From assembly GCF_011075055.1 (NCBI RefSeq), contig NW_025401105.1:1-64000 (forward strand): 64,000 nucleotides of DNA, written 5' to 3'. Below the pieces are notes generated by a model. It was given only the letters and a program-made list of their open reading frames with translations, was not told the DNA's origin and searched no databases. Source of the DNA: Mangifera indica. Lineage: Eukaryota > Streptophyta > Magnoliopsida > Sapindales > Anacardiaceae. Positions within the stretch are counted from its first letter, which is position 1. Every line of letters starts with the position of its first letter. Below are positions 47,151 to 58,884 of the stretch, piece after piece. A program made the position numbers and the translations under genes.

Positions 47151-47774
47151 TTAAAATGATTCAGTTTGGTTTAAAAATTTTTCAAACTTGATCATGCATA
47201 CTCTTAATAGATGTATTTTAGATGATAAAAAATTCTTTATCATCTTAAGGAATGTCTCTGGTACCCCATGCAATCCCTGTTGAGTAAGAAGATCAAGAAT
47301 ATGTACAAAGCAATTAATCTGAAACACTTTTCTGCCCCGATCATAACAAAGCCAGTGCTTTACATGATTAACTATCTTAACAACTTCCTCATCACTACTC
47401 ACTGCAGTTATACAACACACCTTTTTGCCAATGTTCCATTCAAGTAGCATTCGTTTAAGAGTGCCACTAATGGATTGCCTTGTAACTCTTTTAAAATCAA
47501 GAACCATCTCCTTCAGTTTCCAACCATCATCAATTAAGTGTGAAGTCAAACAACAGAATATTCTTGTATCAATCATTTTCCACAAATTTACTGTTATGTT
47601 GGAATGACCTGATGAGAATTTAGTAAAGCTTTTGCGGAGTTTTTCCTTCTCCTCTTTGAAAATACGACGTATGTCAAACTTCAATTTTTCAGGTTCTGGA
47701 AGATTCTGTAGAGGCTGCAAATCATTTGCCAACATAGAAAGTGGATGCCCCTGATTAATAATCATTCCGGCTAT
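47151..47774 (-). pseudogene. hAT transposase fragment, catalytic residues lost
   Basis: An open frame of 204 codons from the ATG at 47765. It resembles the start of the hAT RNase-H-like transposase domain (RICESLEEPER/DAYSLEEPER type): the order FDIRRIFKEEKEKLRKSF, TSHLIDDGWKLKEMVLDF, RMLLEWNIGKKVCCITAV, FQINCFVHILDLL is correct. The first catalytic Asp of the D-x-W motif is Asn60 (ITVNLW), and the second (usually in LDNA) is replaced in TAVSSDEE. The C-terminal dimerisation domain is missing. A good splice acceptor (CTCTCCAACAG) precedes 47774, so it may once have been a downstream exon of the BED-finger gene that ends about 360 bp upstream. Domesticated remnant or plain fossil. Confidence 0.75.
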
Positions 47775-48130
47775 CTGTTGGAGAGGAGAGGTAACTTTAT
47801 ATGAGGGAAAGGCTTTGTATGAGAAAATTATTTGAGAGGAAGAGACTTATAATTTTTATTCATGCTTCAAATATAAAATAATTAGAGTATTTATAGGTAC
47901 AAGAATGACTTTTAAAATCCTAAATACATGAACCTAACATTGAACTTGTATATTAGCCATTAACACTCTAATATTGTACTTGTGCTACTAACATTGAACT
48001 TGAACTTGTATATGAATCATGAACTTATGTCAATAATTTTCAATGATAACTTCTCGTTCAATCTTGTAACCTCATCCTTCTGATGCAAAACTTCATCTTT
48101 TAGTCTTGCATACTCATCACGCTATTTAAT

Positions 48131-49438
48131 TTACTCGTGTATTATAGCCTTCAATCGATTTAATTTCTCATTCAATTTTGACGCTAAATTTTCTCCCGCT
48201 TGTCGTGCTTGCCTCTCTTGATTTAATTTCTCATTCAATTTTGACGCTAAATTTTCTGCCGCTTGTCGTGCTTGCCTCTCTTGATTTAACTCCTCAAGCA
48301 ATTTTTTATATCTCTTGATAGAAACCTTCTCTTCAAACATATTGCTTTCCTCTCTATTAAGATCAACAGTTGCTTTTGCTTTAGTCTTTCCAGTTTCACG
48401 AGCAGGTTTATCTCCGCTGCCACTTTGAGTACATGGCGTATGTTTTAACAGGTTTGAGGTTCCATTCTTGCTTGAATATTTATACTTCGTTGGGCAGTAT
48501 TTACATTGTGCCCATGTTGTCCCATTTTCCGAAACCACATCAAAGTGGTCCCAAGCTGGTGAGGCCCCTGGCCTCTTTCGACCAGTAAGTGGTGATGGTG
48601 TTACTTCTGAGTCAACAACTTTTTTTCCATTATCATCTGTTTGAATAGAGTCAGCCGCTGCAAGTAGTGGTGGTGCTACTTCCGAATCAACATTTTCATT
48701 TTCATTTCCATTTCCATTTCCATCCGTCTGAGTAGATTCAACTGGAGCAACAGTTGGAGCTACTTCTGAGTCAGATTTTTCATTTCCATTATCAACAGGC
48801 TGAGTAGATTCAGCTGCAGCAACTGGTTGAGCTACTTCTGAACCAACCTTTCATTTCCATAAGCAAATTTTTTCGTATCAAACAGTAAAGACATAGACAT
48901 TAATTTACACCTAAAATTCTTGTAACTATATATATGTAGTTAAGAAAACTCATCGCATGTATATGATGAAAACAAATTAAATTGCTTAGAAACGAGAATC
49001 ATATTCCTTAGATGTTCATAATGAGAGAAAAGAAGACAAATGGATTTATCAAAACAATGTTTTTGGTTTATTTATGGCATGGCGTCACTTACAGTCGGAG
49101 CTTGAGAATTTTTAAAAGAATAAACTGTACAAGCATGAATCTATTGAGACAGCCTCAGCTTTTTCTCATTTTTGGAAAAATTGTATGTAATCTTTTATGT
49201 TTTTTTTGAGTGAGATTATAATTTGTAACAAGATAGAATTGAGAGAGAAGGAGGTGAGTACCTGTAGCTGTTGTTCAAGTTCTTGCAAAGGGCACCAGTT
49301 ATCAGTTAAAAAATCCAAAGTACCAGGTGACTGCAGCCAGAATTTGTCAAGTTCTTCAAAATTCGACCAGCTCTCAATTAAAGAATCCAAAGTACCAGGC
49401 GACGCCGGCGGGAGGTTTCCAAGATAGTTCAGATCCAT
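48131..49438 (-). CDS. BED zinc-finger protein with three tandem-repeat regions
   Basis: A two-exon gene: exon 1 49438-49262 (59 codons, donor CAG|GTACTC), exon 2 48847-48131 (acceptor GAAAG|GTTGG), phase 0, 297 residues. Residues 13-36 and 37-59 are a doubled SPGTLDxL unit. Residues about 60-150 hold about 3.5 acidic units of DSEVAPxxxAxESTQ. Residues 157-198 form the BED finger (AWDHF, C174-x2-C177, H195, C198; the final spacing is one residue short of the usual H-x3-C). The C-terminus is a coiled coil with a doubled 21-residue LNQERQARQA unit. BED fingers bind DNA and are typical of hAT transposases and their domesticated relatives; a nuclear DNA-binding role is inferred. No transposase domain is attached. 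The coiled coil continues in frame past the TAA at 48131 and a TAG to 48017, so the stop looks premature. Confidence 0.7.
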
Positions 49439-49444
49439 GAAAAT

Positions 49445-51240
49445 GGCTTCTCAGAATCGTCGAACTTTCACAACCTGTGAATCAAAATATAAAATTAATC
49501 ATCCTCTGAAAGACATTAAAGAGCTTCTCTCTTTGCTCAATGAGTAGAAGAAAAATTGACTGGGTTGATTTATGGTTGGCAGTGATGTGGTTTTCTCTGT
49601 TTTATAGTGCCAATTGAAAAGGGTAGTGCCACTTGACTGAATTCAAGCGACATGGAAACGAAGGCCGAGTTTCGGTTCGGATTATAATTTGCATGAAAAA
49701 TTATTTTTGTGCCTTTTAAAAACAGAAATAAAACTCTAATATTTGATAAATAAATAATTAAACTATATTTACATACTTTTAATAATAAAATTAGTTAAAT
49801 GATATAACCTAATTTAATTTTATAAAACTCTAATATTTAATGAATAAATAATTAAACTATATTTGCATACTTGTAACCGTGGAATTAGTTAGAAAATAAA
49901 AAACATATTATTCACATACTTCACTATATTTGTAATCGTTGCTGGAATAATTATGGTGTCAGAATAATTAAAATCAAACACTCGGCTAAATATTGTTTCA
50001 GAATAATTAATATCAAATCGTTAAACACACGCGGCTGATCCGATTTGATCCGATAATCCGATAGTCCTGGGAAGAGAAACTGTTTTATGGTATGGCACAA
50101 TAGTCATTGACACATGCTTAAAAGTCACAGGGGACATGGGACATGGACATTGTTTCAGAATAAATTTTCAATATTTTTTTAATTCTTAATTAGTATTTTA
50201 TAGTTTATATTTTTTTTATAACTTTACCGGATAGTATTAAGCCAACTTAGCCTTTTTCTGTTTTTTATTAGACTGATGTGGACAATGCCAAATTATACAA
50301 GGTCTGTGACAAAGGGTCAAAATCTGTCGTAACTTTTGCAACCTACCTAATATTAAATAATAGCTTCCTCAATTTTGGTAATTATAACTAAAAAGTAATT
50401 ACTTTCTTACTTTATAGGAATCACGATGCCGTCTACTAAACTACCAGTTTTCGCACTTTATAAGACAATATTGCATGTAACCCTAACTTCCATAGAAAAA
50501 AATAATTCATATCAATGAGAGGCTTAAGAGAGGGATAATCCTTAGCATTCAGTTGTTGCTTTAGAATTACAACTTTGTAATATTACTCCTTAAAATAATA
50601 ACATTATCATGAACATAGACTCTTGGTACTTATAACTTAATTACATTAAAAACTCACTCTTCATTTTCTTTTGCGTCTCTTCATATTCATGCACATTATT
50701 CCATTAGGGTTTGGTATACTTTTCATCGACGAAAACTTAGACACCAACACATATATCCTTAGTATGTTGAAATGTATCTACAACATCTATTTTTGTATAG
50801 CTTAACAGTGATTAGACATATCCATATTTTTTTTATTTAAATGTAATTTGAAATATTTTTTATTTGGGACGTATTCACGAGGTAGACAATTATTTTTGCC
50901 TTTTTTTTATTGTCTTCATCGGGGAACTATCAAAACAATTAATTCCATCCAAATTCAATCAATATATTGTCTCAAATTTGGTATCTCTACGTTATCTAAA
51001 GGTTAATCCAAACAATCAATATTAATAAATATCCATCTATATGAATTTTAAACAATTTTTAGATGCCAAAAATTTGATGAATCCGCACATACTAAAATGA
51101 ATGAGTATGATTAGGTTTAGGTTATTGAATTTGTGGCATTAAGACTAAAGTGCTGTTTATCAAAAAGGAAAATTTGAAAGGGTTAGTTTTTAATAAAGGG
51201 TTAAAATACTATCATATAAAAATGCAATATAATTCTTCTT
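49445..51240. other. Intergenic DNA, no gene seen
   Basis: The start (49439-49620) probably holds the promoter and leader of the minus-strand BED gene. The remainder is AT-rich with no recognised coding or RNA feature, apart from a small direct repeat at 49731-49877. Confidence 0.45.
49731..49877. repeat. Direct repeat, 94-bp offset
   Basis: AAACTCTAATATTTGATAAA at 49731 recurs as AAACTCTAATATTTAATGAA at 49825. Both are followed by TAAATAATTAAACTATATTT and CATACTT. It is non-coding. Confidence 0.8.
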
Positions 51241-51245
51241 AGAGA

Positions 51246-52116
51246 AAAATTACATTGTCCCACCCAAGGTTTAGCTTAAGAGCCCATTTTCACCTCTAAA
51301 TGACATAAACAATATTTTCTCAATCAAAATTAAATTTATTTAAGAAAACTAAAGGTGTAAGGGTAAAATAATAACTTTATCATCTATTAATTTAAAAAAT
51401 AAAAAATAATTTATTTAAATATCATATTCAAATATTTTAAATATGATAATTTAATTCTTAAAAATGTTTGAAAATTTATAAATTAATCATTGAAATGTTT
51501 TGGAAATGCTAGTCATAATTATGCCCCTTCAAATATTATTATATTCATCCTATAATTTTGAAAATACTATTATGACTTTAATGATTTGTAATATAACATT
51601 TATATCTCTAATTTATTTTGCTCTATTCAATTTTTTTAGGGTATAATTATCATTTTTGAAATTAATTAAGAAACATATTAAAATTACAAATTTAAAAAAA
51701 AAACCCTAAACTTTTTTGAATTTTCAAAGTCTATTAAAATTTTTATTAACACCTTTAATATTTTTAAAATTTATAGTTCACTCACACTTATGATTATATA
51801 TTATTGATATCTTTATCTATATTTTTACTAGTATAATTACTATTATTTCCTGTCTTCAGTCTAAATCTAAAGCCATAAAGAGAGGAAGAAGAGGTGGAAA
51901 TGAAAAAATAAACAACATAAATAACTTTTTATATAATTTAAATATTTAAAATATTTATAGGAGATTATATGACCAATTTACAAAATAAAATTGGATGAAT
52001 AAAATAATAATTTTATTTTTTAAGATTATATCAGAATTTTTTTATTCATTTCATGTCATCTATGACAGGACAAGTGTCCTTAGGTCAAACCCTGGGTGGG
52101 GACCTGTAATTTTCCC
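51246..52116. mobile_element. Candidate TIR element
   Basis: The left AAAATTACATTGTCCCACCC is mirrored by the right GGGTGGGGACCTGTAATTTT, and AAGGTTT/AAACCCT continue the match for about 35 bp. No clean 9-bp or 8-bp target duplication was found, and the arms do not match further in. The CCCACCCAAGGTTT motif resembles the ends of the Mutator-type MITEs at 16031 and 58885. It would be a decayed relative. Confidence 0.35.
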
Positions 52117-52444
52117 GTCTTATTTTATGCGCCTATTATTCACAATTCAAATATTTGATTTCTCTCTTATCCCAAAAAAAAGCCACTCATAATTTTTGGG
52201 GGCATTGTGTAATTGTTTACGTGCATTTCCTAATTATTGATGCCTTGTGTTGAAGAAAAACCTGAACCCCAATAAAGTTTTTTCCATTATTAGCAAACCT
52301 CAAGTTAGGTAATTTTTTCGATCTAGAATCTTCTTTTCCATCAACCTATCCGTTCAGATTTCGTTCGGTTCTAAAAGCCGTCCTATCAATTTTTGTAATT
52401 CTAACTTTTGATTGAAAAGCTCTGTTATTCATCGATCATCAGCT

Positions 52445-55400
52445 ATGGTATGTTCCTTCAAATTTTTTTTCCCTCTTTCCCATGAAATTAATTTTTTGAT
52501 GTTGTATGGATGATTCTACAATTTTGGAATGAAGTGGTTTCTGGGTGCTTTGTTTTTTCGTTCAATTTAGTTTAGGAATTTTTTATTTTCGTTATAATGT
52601 AACCACAATAAATGTTTTGGCAAATACTTTATCGATTGAGCGTTTTAATTTTGACGCCTCATATTTGGTGTAGGTGGGCGTTTGGGTTTGCAATTTTTTT
52701 CTTTTTGGGTGTTACTTTGTTGCTTTTTATGAACTTTCTTCTGTGTATGTGAGAGGGAGGGGAAGGGGGATTTGAAATGCAACAAAGTGGGATCAATGTG
52801 TTCATGGCTATCGACTGAATATTGAATATGATTAATATAACTTGCTTAGATACAATGTGGCCAGCAACATCGGTGAATTATGTGAAGCTATGTAAGAGAG
52901 GATTTGAACCATATTCTTGCATGTTGAGGATTTAGCAAACCAATGCCTTGCCCGCGTCATTAGCGCAGTGTAGAGTAGTCAGCATTTAGCTGACTGTTTT
53001 TAGGTTCGATACCCACCTGGGGAATATCATTGATTCTGAATTGAAAATTTCTTTCTTTATTTTGGATTATTTGTTATCATATCACTTCATCTGTCTTGTG
53101 AAACTTGAGAATCATTGTTAATATAATTATCTGTTTTTGCAGGCTGCAAAGATATTAGCCAATTTAATTATTATGGGCTCTGGGATATTGGCTAGGGCTG
53201 TGGTTCAAGCTTATCGTCAAGCACTTGCAAGTAAGTTATTTGGTTGAAATTGCTTTCTTATAGTCTTTAACAACGTTACCTTCTTTAATGTTCCCTTTAT
53301 AATTTTGTATTTGCTTTTGCATCCTTGACAATCCTTGTTCTGTTTAAGAGTAATATTTCTAGTAATCATAGTTTTTCAATGTTAGGGTTTAGAAGCAAGA
53401 ATGCGATCATTTAGGTCAATGTAATGGTAGACAAAGTAAAACTTAACAGAAAACTATTGCTAAGATATTGCAAGGTACATCATTGGGCAGGGTAGACTTA
53501 GATTTCTATCTTTTCAAATGTATCATGGATAGTAGCAAAATGAACGTTAAGGAATCTTGAGCAGATGTATATAAGAATTCAATCTTTTCCTACAATTGTG
53601 ATGTTAAAACCAAACTGACCCAATCCCTTATAGTGCTGTTAGAATGCATTAAGTTTGATCTCTTAGCCAATATGCATGCATTAATTTTAAATATTTTGAT
53701 CCCTTAGCTGTTATACATGCAGTTACTTTAAATATTTTGATCCCTTAGTCGATATGCATGCATTTATTATTTATTTAATACCTTATTGATATTTTGAATA
53801 TTCTTGTTTCGTGCCAACACGCATGCATTTATTATGTATTGATATTCTAAATATTTTGATCTCGTAGCTGATATGCATGCATTTATTATGTATTTAATAC
53901 CTTAGCCCATAATGAATAAAAATACGTCGACACGCATGGTATTTTCCAGGTAAATCGCATTCTGGTTTTCCTTTGATCTAGGTACCAAAACTTGTTCTAC
54001 TTTGACAAAAACAACATATGTTGCTTTTATACAAGTACTGTAGTTATTTTAAGTACAAATAACAAAAGAAACATCATATTTAAAACGAAAAAACAACATG
54101 ATTTCATTATCAAAAACTTGAAACTATCAACACTAACCTAAACGAATGAAAGTTTGTGTTTTCATTATATAGATCTGAGTCAAGACACTTGGAATATGAT
54201 GATCTTGTAGGAGAAAGTACGTTTCGATTTTAAGGGTGCTTGCCGTTTGTTGTTTTGAAGGGAAAATGTTGAAGAAGAAGCTAATATGGTGGAAAGGGTA
54301 TTTTGGTACAATATCTGGGTTTTGCTTAGAAAGGTATAACTAAAATTGAGTTACCTAAAAAGGTATAAGCACTAAAAAATTTGCTTATTTTAATTAATTT
54401 CCCTTTTCCACCTGATGTTTTATTTGTTAAATTTATGATATTTTTTGTCATTCCCATGAAATATAGTGGAATTCAAATTGAACTACTGATTCATACTGCA
54501 AAGGTCAAAAGTTATAAGGGACACAATACATAACAAAGAAGGAAACATCAATCTTAAATCTAAACTCAAGCGAGCTTTATCTCTTAACCCTTTGCTATTT
54601 TTTCTAGGGGTGAAAATTGGGTTGGGGATCCCCATCCCCAATTTTCCCAATACAGGGATGGGATGGGGGTCCTTATGAGTCCTGATCCTGGAATTTACTG
54701 AACTTTTTAGACCTGACAGACATGTAAAAACATTTTCTCAAAAAATGTAATAAAAGAGAGAGAAGAAATTAACAGATGAGTATTAATAATAATAATTTTA
54801 GACTATGCTAATTCTAACTTATGAAGTTGCTCTTCCTTTGTTTTGGTAGCTAATAAGACAGTTTGCAGGCTATAAAAGAAAGCCACTAGCTATATCATTA
54901 TTAGTTTAGAAAGTTCACTTGTTGACCTACATTGGAATTGAGCTTGAAACCCCTGTTAAAGCCATAGATTTATTCTCTAACAGAACATTCATATATCTGA
55001 AACTTTTTTTATCTTACATTCTGAAAATGATTGGCCAAGTCACAGTCTGAAAAGAAAATGAAATTCCTTGCAAGAACTAGTCACATGAAAAAATTACAAT
55101 GGCACTCAGTTTCTACTTTGAAAGCAACAACTTAAGTGGTTAAGAATTTTCCTTGAAGATTGTCTCATTACATATTTGCTGGTGTCATCAATATTATTGC
55201 TTTTACTTTTCCTTTACCCAATTGACTGGCATCTCCAAAATCATCTATGGCATCTTTTGCTACAACGACATGTATAGTTAGTTAGTTGCTACAATATATT
55301 TGTATCCACATATTACTTGTAATTTGAAATCTGATTATTGTAATTCAATAGTTCATAGCTGGGCTTTATAGGACGAGAAAAGAAAAATAAACTGGTGTTT

Positions 55401-58127
55401 TTTTGTTCAATTTTTATATTTATATTTAGTGCTCAATTTTCAAGATACAATGAGACTTCTTATTCTTATCCCTGCCCTAATAAAAATTTGGGGTCTCCCA
55501 ATCCTTCCTGTTCCCATCTAGATTTTTGCCATCTTTACTTCCTCTTGCTATTTGAACTTCCACTAGATAAGGAAAAGTGATAGGTCTCCTATTAAGTTCT
55601 TCAGATCGTGACCTGGACAAAAGTTGATCTTGTTCCATAGCAAATGAAAGCCCTTCTAGTTTCTATAGATTTTTATAGTTTCCCTGTACCTTTTTTGTTA
55701 ATTTTATGGGTGGAACAAAAATGCAGGTATAACTATTAATTGCTTTTCTTTTTCATATAAGTCTTTTTTTTAAATAAATAATTTGCTCTAGGACTGTAGT
55801 GATGAAAATTTCTCAAAATTGTGGTATAATAGAAATTGAATTTGTCTATGTAGACTCAACCATAGACAAAAATTAGATATTACTTGATTGTTTTCACATT
55901 ATGTAGACATGCAAAGATTGAGACTATATTTGCATATTATTTGCTTGGTTAGTCCTAAAGAAAATTGAGGCAATTAACTGATATAAATTGCTAGTTCTTA
56001 GCTAATAATTATTTAGTCATTTAACATGCATTATCTCTTTCTGATTCCCTTTTTTGCTTTATAGCTAGCATATTGCATTTGGTGTTTAGTAACAATTAGT
56101 GAGAGTTGGTAATGTTATTTTGAACTAGATCTAAAATAATCATAAGGTTCATAAGCATAAGCTAAATGTGACATGCATTAGTGTTATGTCATTTGGTATG
56201 TACCTGATGGCTGCCAAAGAGCGTGGTGGCTTTCCAGTTGCCAAAATCAGGTTATTCTTGTCAACTGTCAGATTTTTCTCTTACAATTTTTGTTATTAGA
56301 TCACCTGGTAACCAAGAAAGCACGGAAACGCATAGTGCGATCCTGCTTTTCCGAAACTGCCCGAAACCGATACGAAACGTTTCGGGGCTGTTTCGGTTAT
56401 TTTGCAAAAATACAAAACACGTTCCTTGACATATCCCTAAGAATAGGAAATGTCCCAAAGCAATATGCTTCTTCCTTATTCCCAATTTCATTCAATTTCC
56501 AGTAAGCTAACATCTCTCCATCCCAAGCATACGTCTTGGCTCCTCACCGTCTCTGACTCTGACTCTAACGCGGCATCTCAACTCCTCACCATCTCCGGCG
56601 GCTCAAAGTCTTAGGCAAATTTGTTACGTTATTCTTTAACCTTCATGTTCTTCTGCAATTTTCATATTTGTCTTCAATATTCAATTTGACGATTAAACTG
56701 TAGAGATATGAATCAGTTTTTGGTAAAAAGAGTTTCTCGAGTAGTTATTAAAGGAACATGTGATACATCTTGTTGTTAGAATTTTGAAGATCAGAAGAAG
56801 GATAGAAGAACAAGAGAAAAACCTAAAGAGAAGTTTGAAATATGTTGAGGGAAAAAGTAAGAAGAGACTGAACAGTAAAATATTCATTCAGAAATTAGTG
56901 TTGGATTGCAAATACTTCCTGGAAGAGTTGGAAAGAGTGTCCAATTGTTGTGTTTTTTCTTTTTAAAAAAAAAATACAAAGTATTGTATTTTCTTATAAA
57001 AATTTGGTATTTATAAATAATCCCAATATTTTTAATATTTATACGTTTCCACACGTTTCTGTTTTCTATATTTTTGAAAAAATGCAATTTAGCATTTTTG
57101 TTTCCGCATTTCGACGTTTTCATTTTTGTGCTACTTAGATGGTAACTTGTTTGGAGTTCAAAACTGACAAAATGTATATACAACTAAATGAAGTGTTCCC
57201 ACCAAGTTTTTTGTATTGAAATTTTACTTCTATTGTTTGCTTGTGAATCCAATTTTATAGGCCTTGATTTCCTGTTTGAAGGTTGTGTTCAAAAGAACCA
57301 ATAGGTGGTTCTGTTTTTTTCTCTTTTTTTTGGGGTTTATATTCAGAGGTTCCGGTTCTGACATTCTCTAACTTTGACCTTTTTTTTGCACACTTTTCAG
57401 GAACATTTCACCTAACTGTCAGGATCTTTTTAGCCGGAAATTACTGACAAATGAGCTGAACAAATAAAATTATAATTTATCATTTTCTCCAAGCTTATTC
57501 CAAATTGACTTTTTATTTCAGATTGTGGCAAAATATGAGCTTTGCCAGTGAAGTAGGGAAATAACTGTAGTCTTTAAGGTTGATTATCTACCTACAAAAA
57601 AAAAAAGTTAAAAGATGCTAGGTTTCAATACCATATGTTCACCATAACCGACCAATATGTCTTGACATGCATGCTTTTGAGGGTGACACAATTAAAATGA
57701 TAACATTTATTGTGAATCTAGCATTGTGGTGGCTTTAGATTTTGTCTTTGTTCATAACTAACATGGAGATTATTGCAGATGCAGCAAAAACTGGTGTTGC
57801 CCAGGAGGCACTACAAAATGCAACTCGTAGGGCAAGCAAAGCCATGACCGAGCAAGAGGCTAGGCAAATTCTTGGTGTAACTGAAGAAACAGCCTGGGAG
57901 GAGATAGTGAAGGTCAGTTCTGTCTGTGTCTCTGTTCTGGGCAGCTCTCTTTCTGTCTATCAATTGAATTGTGTAACTTTTTGCTTTTCCTTGAGCAGAA
58001 ATACGATGGTCTATTCGAGAGGAATGCTAAGAATGGGAGCTTTTACCTTCAGTCAAAGGTTCACAGAGCGAAGGAATGTTTGGAAGAAGTCTATCGAGGC
58101 AAAGCAGACGGTGGTACCCCTAGTTGA
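52445..58127 (+). CDS. PAM16: PAM16-like subunit of the mitochondrial import motor
   Basis: Four coding exons: 52445-52447 (ATG only), 53143-53230, 57779-57912 and 57999-58127, all GT-AG, phases 0, 1 and 0. Product: 117 residues, in the 110-120 range expected. It matches plant PAM16 (Arabidopsis TXR1/MUSE5): MAAKILANLIIMGSGILAR, an N-terminal hydrophobic anchor; VQAYRQALAN; then a J-like domain at about 53-105 with MTEQEARQILGV, WEEIVKKYDGLFERNA and FYLQSKVHRAKECLEEVYRG. As in the family, the HPD motif of true J proteins is absent. Known role: PAM16 pairs with PAM18 and restrains its stimulation of mtHsp70 in the TIM23 import motor at the inner membrane matrix face; plant mutants have altered thaxtomin response and immunity. 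Intron 2 is 4.5 kb and carries MITEs. No coding defect is seen. Confidence 0.96.
52945..53025 (+). other. tRNA-like / SINE-like sequence in PAM16 intron 1
   Basis: It has an A-box-like TAGCGCAGTG at 52971 in the order expected, a perfect hairpin GTCAGC-ATTTA-GCTGAC and then a B-box-like GGTTCGATACC (53003-53013). The acceptor ends do not pair into a normal tRNA cloverleaf, so it is probably a tRNA-derived SINE head or tRNA fossil, not a functional tRNA. Confidence 0.4.
53655..53905. repeat. Degenerate minisatellite in PAM16 intron 2
   Basis: About five imperfect units of 41-60 bp. Each contains TTTTGATCYCKTAG, an ATATGCATGCATTTA core and usually AAATAT. The repeated GCATGC palindromes are conspicuous. 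It is non-coding. Confidence 0.75.
54605..55537. mobile_element. Candidate hAT-type MITE in PAM16 intron 2
   Basis: The left end TAGGGGTGAAAATTGGG and right end CTAGATTTTTGCCATCTTTA are imperfect inverted repeats resembling the TAGGGGTGGCAAAA start of plant hAT MITEs. GGGGATCCCCATCCCC near the left end is mirrored by GGGGTCTCCC near the right. No matching 8-bp target duplication was found. Confidence 0.4.
56313..57138. mobile_element. hAT-type MITE in PAM16 intron 2
   Basis: 826 bp. The left end CAAGAAAGCACGGAAACG is mirrored by the right end, which on the minus strand reads CTAAGTAGCACAAAAATG then AAAACG. The target duplication matches at 7 of 8 bases: CTGGTAAC at 56305-56312 and ATGGTAAC at 57139-57146. 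The interior has further GAAAC/GTTTC inverted motifs. It has no transposase. Confidence 0.75.
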
Positions 58128-58875
58128 GTTCCCATCTTCAAGCTTAACCCTCTGTGCAAATCATCCTCACCTTTGTATGATAAACGATTCTGTTATGGCA
58201 GATTTCGTTAAAAAACAGTATTCATAATTTTCTTTTGATATATGTTCGTTTGTTGAACGACATGCTAACAGCATGCATTAATCTAAACTGTTAGTTTAAA
58301 GGGTTGTCTTACCAAAATAAGGATCATGGCCATCAATAATTTGATTTCTATAATGATCAAACTGTTTGAAGGAATCATTGTGGTGCTACTTTCTCCTCTC
58401 TGTTTGAAAAGTTGAGTGCTTTTAGGAAAGCTATTTTTTTGCTTTAGAATGTTCTTCAACATTATTTTTTTTTCTTGCCATTAATGGGTAAGTAAACTTG
58501 CTGATTTCTTCCTTTTCATTTTCAGGCGGGAACCTTTTATTGTTCCTGGCAGCTCAAGGGCATTAATTTCAAATAATACTTGGGGATATATATTATTTGT
58601 ACCCAGTTGTTTGAGTATTCAATTGACTTTTCAAGTCTGGTTAAACTATGAGTTCGTCAAAATTTAACTTGATTTGATTCAAATTCGCTTCTTATGTCAA
58701 TACAAGAAATTTTCTCGGAACTTTTGATTTTCTATGCAAATTGTCATTTAAACTTTTAATATAAATTTTGATCAGATCATAAAAGTGTCTATTAAGCATA
58801 TACACATAAACACATCCTAAAAGATACTTCAAATTCAATAACAAGTAATGTATTATCTTATATAAAATTTTTTGA
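58128..58875. other. PAM16 3' flank, no other gene seen
   Basis: This contains the 3' UTR of PAM16; a definite polyadenylation signal cannot be chosen. No other feature was recognised before the Mutator-type MITE. Confidence 0.5.
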
Positions 58876-58884
58876 TATCTCAAA

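Noticed and set aside
57742..58227. 161-codon frame spanning PAM16 exons 3 and 4
   Set aside because: It reads through the 86-bp intron and shifts out of the PAM16 frame in exon 4. The spliced model gives an exact family match.
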